Shown here in pieces: positions 37,301-52,300 of a stretch of 64,000 bases of DNA; position 1 is the first letter of the stretch; the number at the start of each line of letters is the position of its first letter. The translations under genes and the position numbers were made by a program. The stretch covers positions 38,603,702 to 38,667,701 of the forward strand of contig OW203762.1 in assembly GCA_934045905.1 (NCBI GenBank), given 5' to 3'. Source of the DNA: Leuctra nigra. Lineage: Eukaryota; Arthropoda; Insecta; Plecoptera; Leuctridae. Below the pieces are notes generated by a model that made no database searches, was not told the origin of the DNA, and saw only the letters and a list, made by a program, of their open reading frames with translations.

Positions 37301-40300
37301 GAGTCAGAGGGTGCTTGTGCTCACGTCTGGTTCTTCATCGCTCAGTACATGGACCACTTTGTTGTACCGAACACCCACTGTGCTTTCTGTAATAATCTGA
37401 TCCACAAAGGAGGTGGATTTCATTACAGATATTGAGTTTCGGTGTGGTAACAAGATCTGTGATCAGAAGATTCTAATATATTCTCTTTAATATCATGTAA
37501 TGTTGATCGCATACATTAATAGAGTTAGAATATGCAATTTTGAGTAAGAAGATTACCAATCCATGATATTAATCACAAATATATACTTTTAACTTTATGT
37601 TTGGAGCGTGGTATGAAAAGGGTTATTACGAAAAAATAAGTTTATAGATGGAAATAAACATGTCCTCTATACCAATAATGAGCAGTAGTATGAGTGTTCG
37701 CTTGTCTCTCACTTACACTAATCTTGACAAATAATATTAGAAACAATACCTATAGTCATAATACAGTCAACGCTAATTGTTGGAAGCTGGACCTGGAGCA
37801 TCGCTATTATCCTTGTTATTCAAATTATATGAATATATATCTTGATTTTTATCATTACACTACCAAAAATTACGGACAAAAAAAAGTTTGTTTTATTATT
37901 ATCATCAATGTAAATACTTTTTATTGACTCTCAGGGTTATTAAACAATTAATTGTGTCGTATTCATTAAGTGTGATGACTGGGGCACAAGTGATCAAGCT
38001 GTTTCCGTGCTAAGGTGTTACTCAACAAGTGTAAGCTTTCGATGAACAATGTGTTCTCTTGAGTCGACGATACTCGACTTTACACGCCAGCGAACAAGTA
38101 TCGGTGATCGAGGTAAGTGATTACACAATGATTGGCTGCGGAGAGACTGTGTGCACAAGCACTCGACTGAAGAACCACCAGCGCTCATGGTGACAAGCTT
38201 CGGTACCACATCCGGGGTTCTTCGAGGGGGAGGTACGTCGCTAGTGGAGGGAAACATCAATCGGGATGCGTGTTTGCTCAAAAGATCATCAGAACTACGC
38301 ACAAAAAGGATTTGTTCTTGAATACCGGTAACTTGTTGAAGTAAATGTTCGCGAATAACTTTGGTGGTCTAAAGGGATTAGAGAGGAGAAAGTGTGGGAG
38401 AGAGACAGAGGGAGGGAGGGTAGGGAGAGAGAAAACAAGTTTTAGATTTCTATATCAATGGCATCGCTTTCCGTGCTATTTGGCATTCTTTGACAAGTCT
38501 CATAGATTCATAACCGTACGTTAGTAAGCTTTTGGATCAATGGTTTTCGGAAGTTGTCGAAAAGGCTGCTTGTAAACAATTTCAATTAGTTTTAATAATG
38601 TTGTGCAGAGAAGTTTTCTTGTGGAGTGTCACTGACTTTTGCATTAGTTTGATTCGTCGAAGTTTCAGTGGGAATGCTCGCAGACACGCACCGAGGTGGA
38701 AGAGAGCGACTCGAGGGGGTTGATGTGGGGGGGAGGGCAAGGGGGGTAGCAGGTGAACTAGCCTTCTGACTGCCGAGAGATCAAAGAGTTAGTTAAACTC
38801 AAGATTTTGTCTAAAGTAAGACCGGATGAAAGTGGAAAGAACCGACTTACACAATTATTACACTGATGCAGAGCAAGAGAATGAGCTCGAATGAGCCTGG
38901 TGTTGGCTTCAGCTTGCAGCTACGAGTACACAGTGAAAGCTACGGGATTTAAATAATTGCGACATTGTCCGTTCGTAGCTGTTGTATGCTAACGTAAGAG
39001 TCAATTTTAATTAATGTGTTTATCAATGTTACAAAACATCTTCTTTGATCCTACCTAATTAAAGAGCAGGTAATCAAATTACTGGAGATCATGGTAAATT
39101 TGTAACTCCCATTACAAAAGTTAATATTCTCATACGTTTTATACGTTTGTATGACCTTAAAACCAAGCGTAAAGTAGAGTTATGTGCTGCATTATTTTGA
39201 TGTTATTCCCTGCCATTGCGAACCGTCCACAGTGACGTAACGCGGCTAACTTACGCTCCCTGATTGAGGACGTAATACATATGTTCCAAACGCAGTTATA
39301 CTTCCAGCAGGAGTTTGCGGAACATGCAATCGTTTTAACGACTGCAATTATCTTTTTAATACGACGCCATTTGGCCATTTGTCCCGGCAGTTATCTCCCC
39401 ATGAGAATCGAGTGGTCAGGCCCGGGCTCGCTCCTCTCTCAAGTCAATATAACCCCTCGTCGTCGGCGTCGTCAAGAGAATGTGTTACACTTACACACCG
39501 GCTGTTCGAAACGAGAGAGAGAACAATTCGATTTGTTCGTTCAGAGCTACCCACGAGGAAGAGGAAGAAGAGAGATTCTTTCATTCGCGTAGTTTGATCC
39601 TAATCCACACACGCGGGTAGCAGATGGCGCCGGGCGTCCAAAAACGACGCCGAAGTCTCGACAACAGCGCCACATCGTAATAGGGAAGTCAATTTCGTTG
39701 GAGAATGATTGGATGGATGGCCTAATTGAGAGTGGGAAGTTTTATTTTCCATGGCATTAGTTTACGTGAGCTGGGACAACGGTGCTGAAGCGAAAGTTGG
39801 GAAATTGAACGTTGGGAAGCCAAACGTTTATCAAAGCCCGTGTGGCGCTCTTCAGGATCTAAAAATAACAGTCATCCCAGATAACAAATTTATTTTTAGT
39901 CCTTTTGAGACATTTCATGAATTTGAGGATAATTACTTTGCTGCTCTGACAGACAAAATGTCAACATACATCTCTTTTGACAGTTACACCAAAGAGTTTC
40001 TAGTATAAAAGTCAACTAGAAACTCTACTAACAGCTTACTTCGTCTCCAAGCGCCATGTCTCAATAACCTTCTCGGAATCATCGCCTCGAGCGGAGATCA
40101 GAGGTGCGAAAACCGCATCGCTCAATCGGAAGTGCAGTCCGAGAGGTTCATAAAGAGCGAGACTTTGGCACGAACTTTACCGAACTAACAGGCGAACGCG
40201 CTGCGTGGGAACTTTCTACCGATAATATATGGTTTGTGTCAGATTCGAAAGAAGGGCTTCTGAAAGAAAGCTAACACGCTGATTCTGTTAGAGAATTCTT

Positions 40301-43300
40301 GTATCGTTCATAGCGACGGTAATACCCTGTTTGAATTCCCAAAAAGGTGGACAAATATTAATGCAATTGTGTGACGCATTACTATATGATATTACATTTA
40401 GAATATAAGTAGTAAGTAATGATAAAGACGTAAGTAAGTTGTAACGTTGTGATTTGATAATAAAAGCAGTCAGATCAGTCAGATGATTTTTTAAATTTTC
40501 GACTATTAAAATAATTTTGATTTAATAAGGGCCGGTATAACCAAAGTTAATCTGAGCCGGATTAACTAAATATTGGACTAAATTGGCGGCACAGCCAATC
40601 AGATACCTCAAAATGAGTGAAACAATTGAATTTAATCCAAAAGTTAGTTAATCCAGCACAATTTAACTTTGGTAATTCCGGGCCTAACTTGTATTCTTGG
40701 CTGTGTACTCGGAATTTACAAAAATGCTTTAAACGGAAGACATATTGAATCGTCAATTCAAACTTTCTAATGAAGTGCACGCTTAATGTCTTAATCCGAA
40801 TCGAACACTACTTGCAACTCCCCTCATCAGAATCATGTAACGGTCATGTAAACAATCCAAGTCTTGCTAATCCTTAAGCGTTACGCCCAGCTGATTCTCA
40901 AATCGAGTCCAACTTTATCGTCGGGTTTAAGTAGATGTAGCTGACCACGATGATAGATTGATTCAATCGGCTGACCTATTGAGAGCGCGGGAGAATTTCC
41001 GTCAGGGTGTGGTTCTCCCCCAACCCTCATCCTCACCCCCTTCAACCCTTGCTTCTACCAATCACTCATGTAAGTCTCTCCTACACATGCAATCAACGTT
41101 CAGTTTACCTTAATTAGTAAGTGAGCAGAGTAAACAATAAGGGCGGGGTCATTATGTATAGTCAGGCATCCACTCTTCACTCGCTCTGCCGCTGTATGCT
41201 TATACACACAGCATTATATCTCATCCCCATGTTCCAACGATGCTCAAATAACGCGGCAACCTTAATTCTTTTATTCGTATGTGTAATTCGTTGTGAGCTG
41301 GCGCTGCTTTGTTTCTAATGAGTGCAATATTTCATTACAGGATGGAGTAATAATTATTACGAGATATTCATCTCTGAGAATGTTTTTTTCAAAAGATCGT
41401 ATACAATGTTACAAATTGAGCTAATTCATCTTGACATATTTTAGGTTCGTTTCGTTTTTTACTGCATTGTTTGATTTAACAGTGGGATCGTAAACAATGT
41501 GACGTTTCCGCACGTAGATTTGTGCACAGTCAGTATTTTAGCCACATGAGAGTGAAACCAAAGTAAGAAAGTATATTTATTCCGATAATGAGTCTATGTT
41601 TTATGCAATTATGCAAGGAGTGACATAATTTACCATGTATTTAGAGTAAATTGGAAATTGACTGGTTACAATCTCTTGTCTTCGATTGGAAGTTTGACCC
41701 AAATTAAACCAGATTTCTCTCTTGCAAGAGAAGTCGACAGATAGACAGATAAAGCACATTGAGAAATGGAACATGCAGACAAGAACATGTGAAACGGTCT
41801 ACTGTGTTGCAATTACCTTCATTCTTGGGAGCGGGCGGCTTCCGTGTGGCCCAGTTAGTTCGAATACTCCTGCTGCCCAACCACTGGCCGTTCATCGCGG
41901 CAATCGCACTCTCCGCTTCCTGCAACACAAGCACAACACTCAGGACACAAGACACGATACACAAGACACGATACACAAGACACAAGACACAAGGCGCAAG
42001 ACACACCACACTTGCTGTCGCACAACATCTTCCTAGACGCTTGGGTACAGAGTCGTTCAGAGAAGTAAATTATCATTCATTCTATCGGTCAGCTCACCCA
42101 GCGAACCACGATTTTCACTTTGAAAACGTGTAATGAATGTATATATTTTTAATTATTGGCCCTCAAATAAGCAAAAACTCGTTATCCTTAAAGTTATGTG
42201 TAAGGTTACAACTTTTTGTTATAACTGAAAATAATTCTTATTTATTTTTTCAATATAATTATATCTGTGAGGCTCTTGATGAAGGGCAAATATCTGTGCT
42301 ATTTGGGAGAGGAAGTGAGTTACAATTTTTTTATTATTTTATTTGTTAAGTATGAGTTTTTTCACCAGTTTAAATGTCTAACATTGATTCTGAGTTTACT
42401 TCAGTAAGAAATCATATCTTTAAACTAAAGATTTAACTCATGATAACGAAGTTTACACAGAAACCGAGTTGGAGAAATGTTCCACAAAGTATCAAGTTTC
42501 TTCTCGTAAAAATATTTCTCTCGAATATTACGTTTTCATCGACGTTTACAATTTCAAGATTTTTCATGTGAAGAGCAAAATGTTAAAGGGGTATTTGTTC
42601 AAGATAATTTGTATTTCATGTTAAAGATACCTATTCCGATATTCTGATATTGAAAAAATAAACAGTACCATCCTTATTATAAGCAAGTTCCTGAGGGTAT
42701 CGGAAACACAAAATAACATAGGCAAGACATAAATATAAATCGACATAATTAAGCGAGAGCATCTCAGTTGCCTGAGATTGTGTCTATATTGAGATTGGCT
42801 TGTGTCTCTATATTTGGTTTATGTATTTGTTTTGTGGCTTGTTTGTTTGTTTTTTGGTTATAAGGTCATAAGTATCTGGTCAAGCCATCGTCCACTAAGG
42901 TTAACACAATCTTGTGATTGGTACGAGTGAAAATTAACCGTTTGCCTTATAATCGAAGTTAAAATGTTGTGATGTCATCTAGATACATGTATTTTTATAT
43001 TTTATTTTATTTTAACAAATCGGCACGAACTTAAAATGTTATTGACAGCTTATTATTGTTAGAATTATTATTTGTAAAATTGTTCCATCGAGAATGTATT
43101 ATTATTCACAGCACATTAATAAAAATCTTCTTTACAACTGTTTTCCAAAATTTTCTTTGCATGCAGTATAAATCTCGCGTATCATCGCCGTACAGAGAGC
43201 GTTATTTTCAGTATACTTTCACCGCCTACTCGATGTACTCCCCCCCTCCATTTCTCCTGCAGCTGGTGATACTAACAATTTTAATCCTTCAATAAAATAA

Positions 43301-46300
43301 GATAATTTTATTTCCGGCTCTGTGGTTTCCTTTGACATCGAACTTGAAGTCGAGTGTCCCAGTAAAACATCCGGGTGATATTTCTTGGCTTCAATAGACA
43401 CACCACGACGCTCTGCTTTCCCATACCTAATTCGATTCGAACGAAGAGAAGTGCAGAGACTCTGATAATTAATCTCCTCCGAATTATAATTGCCGTTACT
43501 CATCGTAAAACTGATCTGAAACCAGAGATTAAATGCTCAATTATCGGCTCGGCTGCTATGTTGCCAAGGAGAAACTTTAAGTCCATTATTAACTTGTTGT
43601 TGAAGGAGGTAAATTTCAGCAGAGATGCGTGGACGAAGATTTATCGAGGAGGATTTCTTGCGAGGAATGTTGGAAATGCAGTAGAGCAAGGAAATGAAGA
43701 CGATTGAGATGAGACGAATATGATATTTCTAGCTGCTTGCAAATACTCGAACTTCTTACTCAACGAAGCTGTAAATAGTGTCTTTGGCAGTTTCAAGTAG
43801 TTGAGTGGTGAGGTGACAAATGAAGGAAGCTCGGAAATATTGAGACGTTACAGAAGAACTAGGAAAGGGAATAAGTCAAATTTCTTAAAGCACTTTGAAT
43901 TTTCTTCAACAAATATTAAAGGATACAAATATCGTAGTTTTATTAAATATCAAAGGATTTGTTTATTTAGATGCAAGAAAAGTGAACGGTGCATCGAATG
44001 AATATTCACGAACCTGAATGCTGCGCTGAAGTTTTTGCTCTCTTCAAACCAAAGTAAAGCCCCGTTAGTTTACATTAGAGAGCGGCAATGCCCAAGAGCT
44101 TTGCCTTGCACACAACTTATTCTTACTCCCGCTGATTTTCAAGTTCCTAATTCGATTTGTAAAACACATAATCGATATTGTAATCACACTGTACCCAATC
44201 AAAGTACACGATTAGATAGTGTGTGTGTTCCGATAAGTGCGTGCTGATGGACTAGGAGGGGGGAGTGACTGAAAAGGTGGGGAGGGGGGGGGACCGACGC
44301 TCTATCATTCCGTGTATCTCGAGCGTCGGGCAGCGTCGCATATGGCGTCGCGAGCTACGTCATTAATCACCGTCGCGTCGTGATCCGGACGCGGGTCGTG
44401 GACCATTGGTTGGACACCGCACGGACCGTCGACGCGCTCTTGCCCATCAGGCTAATGGAAAACACAGCGTCTGCTTACTGCTTGATGGGGGGGGGGGGGG
44501 GGGGGGGGCAACACGCCCAGAGACCGCTTATACCTAGCCGGCCAAATGACAAATCTGTTTGTGAATTAGTTTTTTTCGTTAGTCTTTGTTTTATTGCTTT
44601 CTGTGGATGGCTAAAGATTGATCAACTACGAAGCTCTAATGGAATACGTGTCACGTGTTCTGTCACGTGGCTCTGCTGCAAGATAGTTGGGTGCAAGAAG
44701 GAGTTACTGGCAACACGCGTAGTTCCAGCCGATGTTAAGCCTTGCAGTCATCACGACAAACCGTGTACCAGCAACAATATTACATTCTTGAGATACTTTT
44801 GTTGGTAGGTATCTCAAAAAGTCTCGATATAAGTTCCAGGAATCGAGATACGATGTTATTTCCATTAAGATTAATATCAAAAGAAAGTATTCGTCACTCG
44901 TTTTGGGATGTGACCCTTTTCCGCGTCTTTCTAACTGAATATCAAACTGCAACCCCGTTTTACATTTTATTCCTAAAATTTTAGCTATTCATTCATGTAT
45001 GTATTCATGTATGAATTAAATCTGATATACCTAATCAAAACTCATACGTGGCTGTCCAACTAATCGTTTTTAATACCCCACGTCAGCTCTCGGTGTCTTT
45101 TCCAGAACAATGTCATAAACATGTTAACAACAGGTCAGATATGACCGTTTACGATTCTGTATCATATAATGTCTGCGCACGATAAACATAAACCAAGCAT
45201 TATTAATTAGTCATAAACGTTGAAGTAAGACGTAAGCAAGGGTTGATGTTCGGTGTTATCTCCAAGTCGACTTGATCCCCGATGTTATCATCTCGTGTGC
45301 ATGCACTTGCAGTTGCAACAAGTGCGCTTTACATCCCATGTAACAGCATTATGCAGGCTATAAACTCGCTTGCATTATGCATGGGAACTAGTGCCGTAAA
45401 CTATGCTTTATTTTATAATACCTACGTCCCAAGCCAAGTTGCTAGGTTAAGTTGTTTGTTACCTTGTTGAATATTGCAACGAGGTGCCGTCAGTGGAATG
45501 GTGATTTGATTATAGTTAGTTCAGTTTTTTACATAGAGGTTAACGATGCTTTATTTTGTCACGCAAATGTTAAGCAGTGATTGTAATTGATTATAATATT
45601 ATTGTCACATTATCATCGTATAATGGTTTAGGTAGCAGATGGCTGGAGACGGATGTCTGCTGGAACTATTCCACAGCATTTGGCACGAACTCTTCCTAAC
45701 ATTGTGTTCGACAACCAAATAAAATGTCAAGCGTTTATTTCAGTCAGTTTACAAATATGGGAAGCGGTGTTTTACATTATATTCAAATAACGTGGCTCAA
45801 CCGATCGAACATTCCAAAATATTTATTTTTTGAAATTACCATCATCAATTTCTTTTTCCAACATTTGAACTCTATTTAAGTACAAACAAATCATAAAATG
45901 TCATTTAACTTGCAACTTTTGTCTTACAGCGAGGTTTAAAATTATTGCTTTCCGAGAATGAACAAAACTTTAACACAGGAGGTGTAGGAAAATCATTGCG
46001 TTTTTAGCTTAAAATAGCACACGTTGGTATTGTTTTAAATTTTTGCCCTAATAGGATATCCCTATATCTACCATAAAAAAAGTTTTTTGATCAAAGTTGG
46101 GGGGGGGGGGGGGGGGGGGGACTACATAAAAATTAGATCTTCATTATTAGCCTAAATGTGACACGATTTTACTTGTCTGCTATAAAATAACATGGGGAAG
46201 AAAACTCAATTTATCTCAAAAACTAGACACGAGAAGTGTTTCATTTTTTCAAGGATTGTGTATGGCATGATTATCAATAAGTAGACAAAAAATTATGAAA

Positions 46301-49300
46301 TCTGAGACCATGCCCGATTGGATGAGCCACCTACAATCTATACCATTATGTACTGTATAGTGAAGTATAGAAAGTCTCTCCGTACATTGAAGAATACGAG
46401 TATAAGGAGTGAAAACAACGGATCAGAAAACATTTGGTTAAAACATGTAATGTTTATTGGATGAAAGTTCAGCTGTTGACTTGTTGAGTCTTGATTCGAA
46501 AAAATGATCCGTGTAATTCAAGCTGACGACGATTCCAAGCAACGATAGCTACGTTGACCATTCCATTTCTCTTCAGATCGCGCTGTTTCACGAAATACAA
46601 CTTAACTTCTCGCCACTTTGCTAATGCTTCCACATTAGCAAGACAATGGCGAGTTGAGCGTCGGTTTTCGCCATTTAAAACCGCCTCGCTGATATCGTCG
46701 GTAGGGACTGAAAATAACTATCACAACTAAAGTCCGTCCGTGAATTATCTTATGATTATAATATAAGGTTTTGGTTATTGTTAGTGTTTCGGACGTCGTT
46801 TGTTGTGAGTTAAGCGGCGTCGGTGCAATGTTAAGAAGACATTGCGCCACGTGGCGGCGTCGAGAATGACCCGAGTAATGGTCGTCGCGACGCTACTGGT
46901 TTCACGTGCAAGTGAGAGAGAACGACGCTTGGAACGAGGCGTCGGTGGCGGGTGTCCGGACAATTGAGTCGTTACATCGAGAATGAGAGAGAGAGAGGGA
47001 GAAAACGTATACTTGGGACAAGATGGGGTGGAAGATTGTGTCTTAGAAGTTGCACGTTTCAAAATATAAACTGAAGAAAAAACTGTTTGTATGGTTGAAA
47101 ACATATAATTGGAAATTGTGACTGTGTTGTACAATACTGAAACTTATGCCGTTTATCACTAAAAATAAAAAGTGAAATTTTATTATCTTATAATTAAATG
47201 CTTACAAAATATATGCGTATGTTTATTAGTTCCATCTAAATTTTGAGGATAGGTAATATACGTTTCTTGTATACATTCTTTGTCTGGCAATTAATTCTAT
47301 CTTTTGAAGTGCTCTTTTTGGACAAAATTCAATTATACAAATTAAAAATAGTTAAACCTAGAACATAAAGGTTCCAATTTCGCACTCTATTCAGTCGATT
47401 TCACTTCCAATCGCACAATTCCAACACCCTCTGACGGGGACACAAAGCTCCGCGTGGAGGCTTTGGTTTCTGTTGACAACGCATGTAATCTGTAGGAAGA
47501 CCTCGGCTGCAAGTGAGCGTCGTCATCTGACGTCCCGACGCCGGGCGCCGGGGGAGGGGGGATGAAGAAGATCACGGAGGAAATTAGATGACCAGCGCTC
47601 GCCGGGAGGCTGGATGCAGAGAGATATTTCAAGTGTTAACTATCTAGTCTTGAATCTACAAGACGACCATTTCAACAGACGAGCTTTACTTTTACGACCA
47701 AGTTTTCGGTTCAATTATATCTGTTAGTTTTCTAATTCTGCAGGTCAAAAGTTTTAAGATATTACCTTATTTAAAATGATTCACACACACACACACACAT
47801 ACATTGTAATGCGCAGTAAACGCTGATCGAAACTATCTGTTCCTTGAAACCAGTTTCATCCAATGAGATAAGTTGAGAGTGGAGTTATTACATGGCAAAT
47901 AATTATTTAAGAATTCGGACATAATACCATGCTTTATTAAAATGTGAAAAATAGAATTTAAAAAAGGTAGCATGGCGAGAAACAAGTGAGCATATTAAAC
48001 ATAAGTGATTTATTGTAGTTGTAAAGTTGTACCAGATCGTGTAAAAACGTGGTCATTATCGTGCATAGTTTCATGCGCTCTTATGTAATCGTAGGGATGA
48101 AAAAATAAGCTCCTGGGGAAAGCTTCCCTTTTCCCTTCCCGCACTGACCAGCGTCCAGAGATTGTTAAGAGATTCAGAATCAAGCATCATAAAGCTGAAG
48201 AGATGCTCGTTGCTCCATTACAGCCTCCCTCCTCCCCTCACTCTTCTAGCGGACCATCGGTCCCGACCAATTTCACGGGCCGGGAACTGTTCAGTGCGAA
48301 ATGATTCGTCTTTACGATAATATGGAAGATATGAGTTGGGGTCACTTGGGGGGGGGGAGGCAAGTTTCATGATACTGGACCCCATCTTCTCGTTTTATAC
48401 CCTTCCTTCTTGGCCCCTCCGTAACTTTCTCAACCGCAAGTGAAAGCAGGGCGTCTCAAACTACTTTATAACTTGAATCCCAACAAACTATCCCAGCAAA
48501 CTATCATTTTCATTACACTTCGATTTTGCCTCTACTATTATTTTATGTTTATTGGTATATCCTAGGCTTGTTGTTTATAACTTCTCATAAAATGAAAATA
48601 CTTAGTGTTGATGTTGCATAATTATATATTGTGAAAACGTCTGTGTAATGCGTTGATAAGCGAGCCTTTGTATTATTGCTTGCAAATTAATATGCAGTGT
48701 GAGTGTCGTTGCTCAATAGACCTTGGAAAGCAGCTGTAATTACGCACCTTATTATTTGCATTTGATCAAGGTGATATGAATAACAACTTTTCGATAAAAT
48801 AGATTGGATAATTATTTCAAAATCAATTTCAGTTTAACTCTAGTTTCATACTGATCTGGCTGATTTGTAAAATCTGGTGAATTGTTGGTTCGTATGAGAG
48901 TGCCATACGAGTACCATGGTAACCCTCGCTACTCCCTCATACCAGGTAATTCTACACAGTTTATAAAGTAAACTCAGTATACCTCCACAGTGGTTTGAAG
49001 TTTACTCAAGCATATTTAAGTACGTGTGTCGCTCATCACGAGATTCCTTGAATTTCTTTCAAATGACTGAATTTCTTGCGTCACACGGCAAATCACGACA
49101 AGGTTTTCAATCAGAACAAACACGGCCACGACCAAAACCAACACGGAGTAACGATCCGCAACATCGTTTACCTCTCGTTTCTTTGTGAAGAGCAAAGGTT
49201 CGAGCTCGATTCTCGTCTGAAACTGATACATAGTAAACACACGGCTGTCAATACTAAAAAATAAATGTTCTTTTGACAATCTTTCGACGTCACGTATACA

Positions 49301-52300
49301 CTGCTTTCTAACGGAGGAGAGGAATGGAACACATATTTGAAGGGTGTATCAAAGAGAATGTTTTATTTCGTTTTACCTACATCTCTCTATTCTACGTGGA
49401 TAGTAAAAGCCTTTAGCTCCCCTCTCTCATATAATAGCAAGTGGGAGTACAATGTTAATTAATATCGATTAAATATTAAATAGCGTAATCATTAGGAACA
49501 AAGCAATGCTTCAATGAAGTAAGCTTAACACGTGGATATTGGTAAAGCTCGGCACAATGAATGTTAACGCGATTCAAAGCGACGCAGGGATTTCTGACGC
49601 GTTAGTGTTGTGCTCGAGAGGCTCACATTCTACTTTCCTACCATGAGAATTTAACTGGACTGTTTTGCGCTCTGATGGCCCACATTCTACTGATACACCA
49701 TTTTGCTTTCTGAATTCGTATATAATACGACATAGGTACACCCGTGGTCACAAAAATTGACGGTAAACTGCTAAGTTGGATCTCGAATTACCGTCGATAA
49801 TTGTTGAATGGAGAAATAATATAATCAAACCCTCCAACACCACATGCTCGAAATCTACATTTACCTCTGTGTTTTCGTCTGGATGTCAAGTTTTAAAAAA
49901 GGAATTAGAATTTTGCAAGCAAATTATGTGACCGCGGGTAGCTTTGAGTTTCTTAAAATTTATTTGCGCTAAAAATTATATTGTAATTATTCATATAAAC
50001 CTGAAATACATTTGTAACTACTCATGAAGACAGCGTTTCATCTATGTAAATCATTTCAAAACGGTATGTTAAAAATAGATGGCAAACCAAAACTCATAGC
50101 CCGTTCAATACAACACAACATGTGTGGCGGAGTCAAACCATAGACGTATTAGGGCCTCCGTACCCTAATACGCACTATGTACTCTTTGCTGCGCCCAAAC
50201 GTGTGTAGCCTCGAAGCGTTATACGCAATTAATTCAGATAATTACGCGGCACTGCGTTAATGCCGCGTCACTACTGACCTCTGACATGCTATATATATAC
50301 ACTTCAACAATAACAGCAACAATGATGATGAATCGACCACAACAATAGCTACTGGTAAAACAATGGCGCTTGGAACCACCCCACATGCCATTCCCCACTA
50401 AATCTTGCTGGTATACATATGTGGAGGTTGGTCGGGGGCATGGGCGGGACCCTTGTGATATGGTTGCGTTTTTCTTGCTTGTTTTCTGTGCGGTGGGAAA
50501 TGACAAATTAAGAATGATATCGTTAATGGGGTCATTGCTTACATTAGAAAGAGTTGCCATGTGCCGGTGAATATCACTCATGGAAAACTATGCTCCGGAA
50601 GTAGGTGAAGCAATGTTACTCAGGGGTGTGAAACATTTACTAGCAAAATAAAAGTTGAAATACCAAAGAATTATTATTCACAATAATATGCTATATGAAA
50701 AGCGTCTAGCTACAGCTGTGTTAGCTTTCGGTTCTTTCCCGTTTGCAAATGGAAGAAAGAAGTGGAGAAGAATGTGAACTCTTTCAAACTACGACGGAAG
50801 TGAGGTGATATCTCCAATTTGCTTTGAACACTAAGTGCTCTCTATTCTGTTTTGATCAAGATAGAACATTGTTTTATTTAATAGTAATACCAATATTTCA
50901 CCTGCTAAGTTAAAACTTCACAGAAATCGATCACTTCAAGTAATCATCTGTCAAACAAAAATAAAAGTCATAGATTATTGAACAACATATTACTGCTATT
51001 AGTATGTCTTCAGCCGTCCCATTTCCCTGTTCCAACCTCCAGCAATGCATCTATACAACGTTGTCGTTAACATGTTACCATATCTCTCTGATTTAACCCC
51101 TTGTTTGTCTCCACCCTATCACCGTGTATAATAACTCTCGCAAGTTGACTTTCAACCGCGCCGTATATCCCAGGGTGTGGTGATCTCGCAGAGAGAGAGA
51201 GCGAGATGATAAACATATTACTCTCTCGAGACAAAGCTTTTACAGCCTTGGCCACATGTCATCAGTAATCATGCGCGTGTGCGATGTAAGTGTAGGCAAG
51301 TCGTTAGGCTGAAGGGGTGTATACAGGTACTGAGTGCTTTATACCGACACTGTTAATTAGTTTTAATAACGTTACGGTGACTACAGGTAAGCTTTGGAAT
51401 ATTACGTGAATGCTAGATATTAATGTTGGGTTACGTAGGATATGGAGATTAATGATTTTTTTGGTTTTAATGTCTCGTTTTTAGTATCGCCTTTTCTGTC
51501 TTTCTCTTTTTTACGTCTCTCTGCTTTTGAGTTATGATTTTTTTACAATCTGATGCTATACTTTCCTTTCTTTGTGTACTCCTAAAATTTCAAAATGCAT
51601 TTCATTTTATTGTTGGAATATTGAGTTCCATGGATTAATAAATGTTTCAGCCATCTTCTCTAAATTGAAAATAAGTGAACGGTGTAAATAATGTTACCAT
51701 AATTTTCATTTCAATGGCATAGGACCTATTTATTACATCGATTTGAAAATTATGGAATATGTATTTGATTTCTTCAAATTAAATTGTATAAAACCCCTTA
51801 TTTTACCCCTTAGAATGGTATAAAAGTTTCGCATCTTCTTTTATCGCAACCAAATTTCAGTCGAGGACGTGACAATAAAAGACTTTTCACGGGAAGAAAA
51901 CTCGTCTCGTTCTATAAATAATTTTAGACTTGGTTTCGAGACCAGTAAAAGTCGTGTGCTGCAGTGAATTATGTCAACTGTAACCTGTTAGAAATGATGA
52001 ATAGAAGCAACTTCTGCGTAAATTCAAGACATATTAAAACGAATTAAGTGAGGATGAAATCGGATAGCTTTTTTAATAATGTCAATGGAATGCGTATGAA
52101 AACACGGTCAATCAGAATTAGTATGTGCCTTTTTATATCGAATAATATTTTCCTTAATAAATCAAACAGTTGCCCGGTTTTCCACCATTGGTTGAGATCA
52201 AGTTATACTTCTACTACTATACTATATTGTACGTTATACTTTCGTGTCATTACAACTAGGTGATTACTGTAACAAAGACCGTAACCAAAAGTTGAAAAAC

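Noticed and set aside
41704..42133. Plus-strand and other-frame ORFs with Cys or Thr/Gln repeats.
   Set aside because: Shadows of the RRM2 exon and the adjoining GU-rich repeat.
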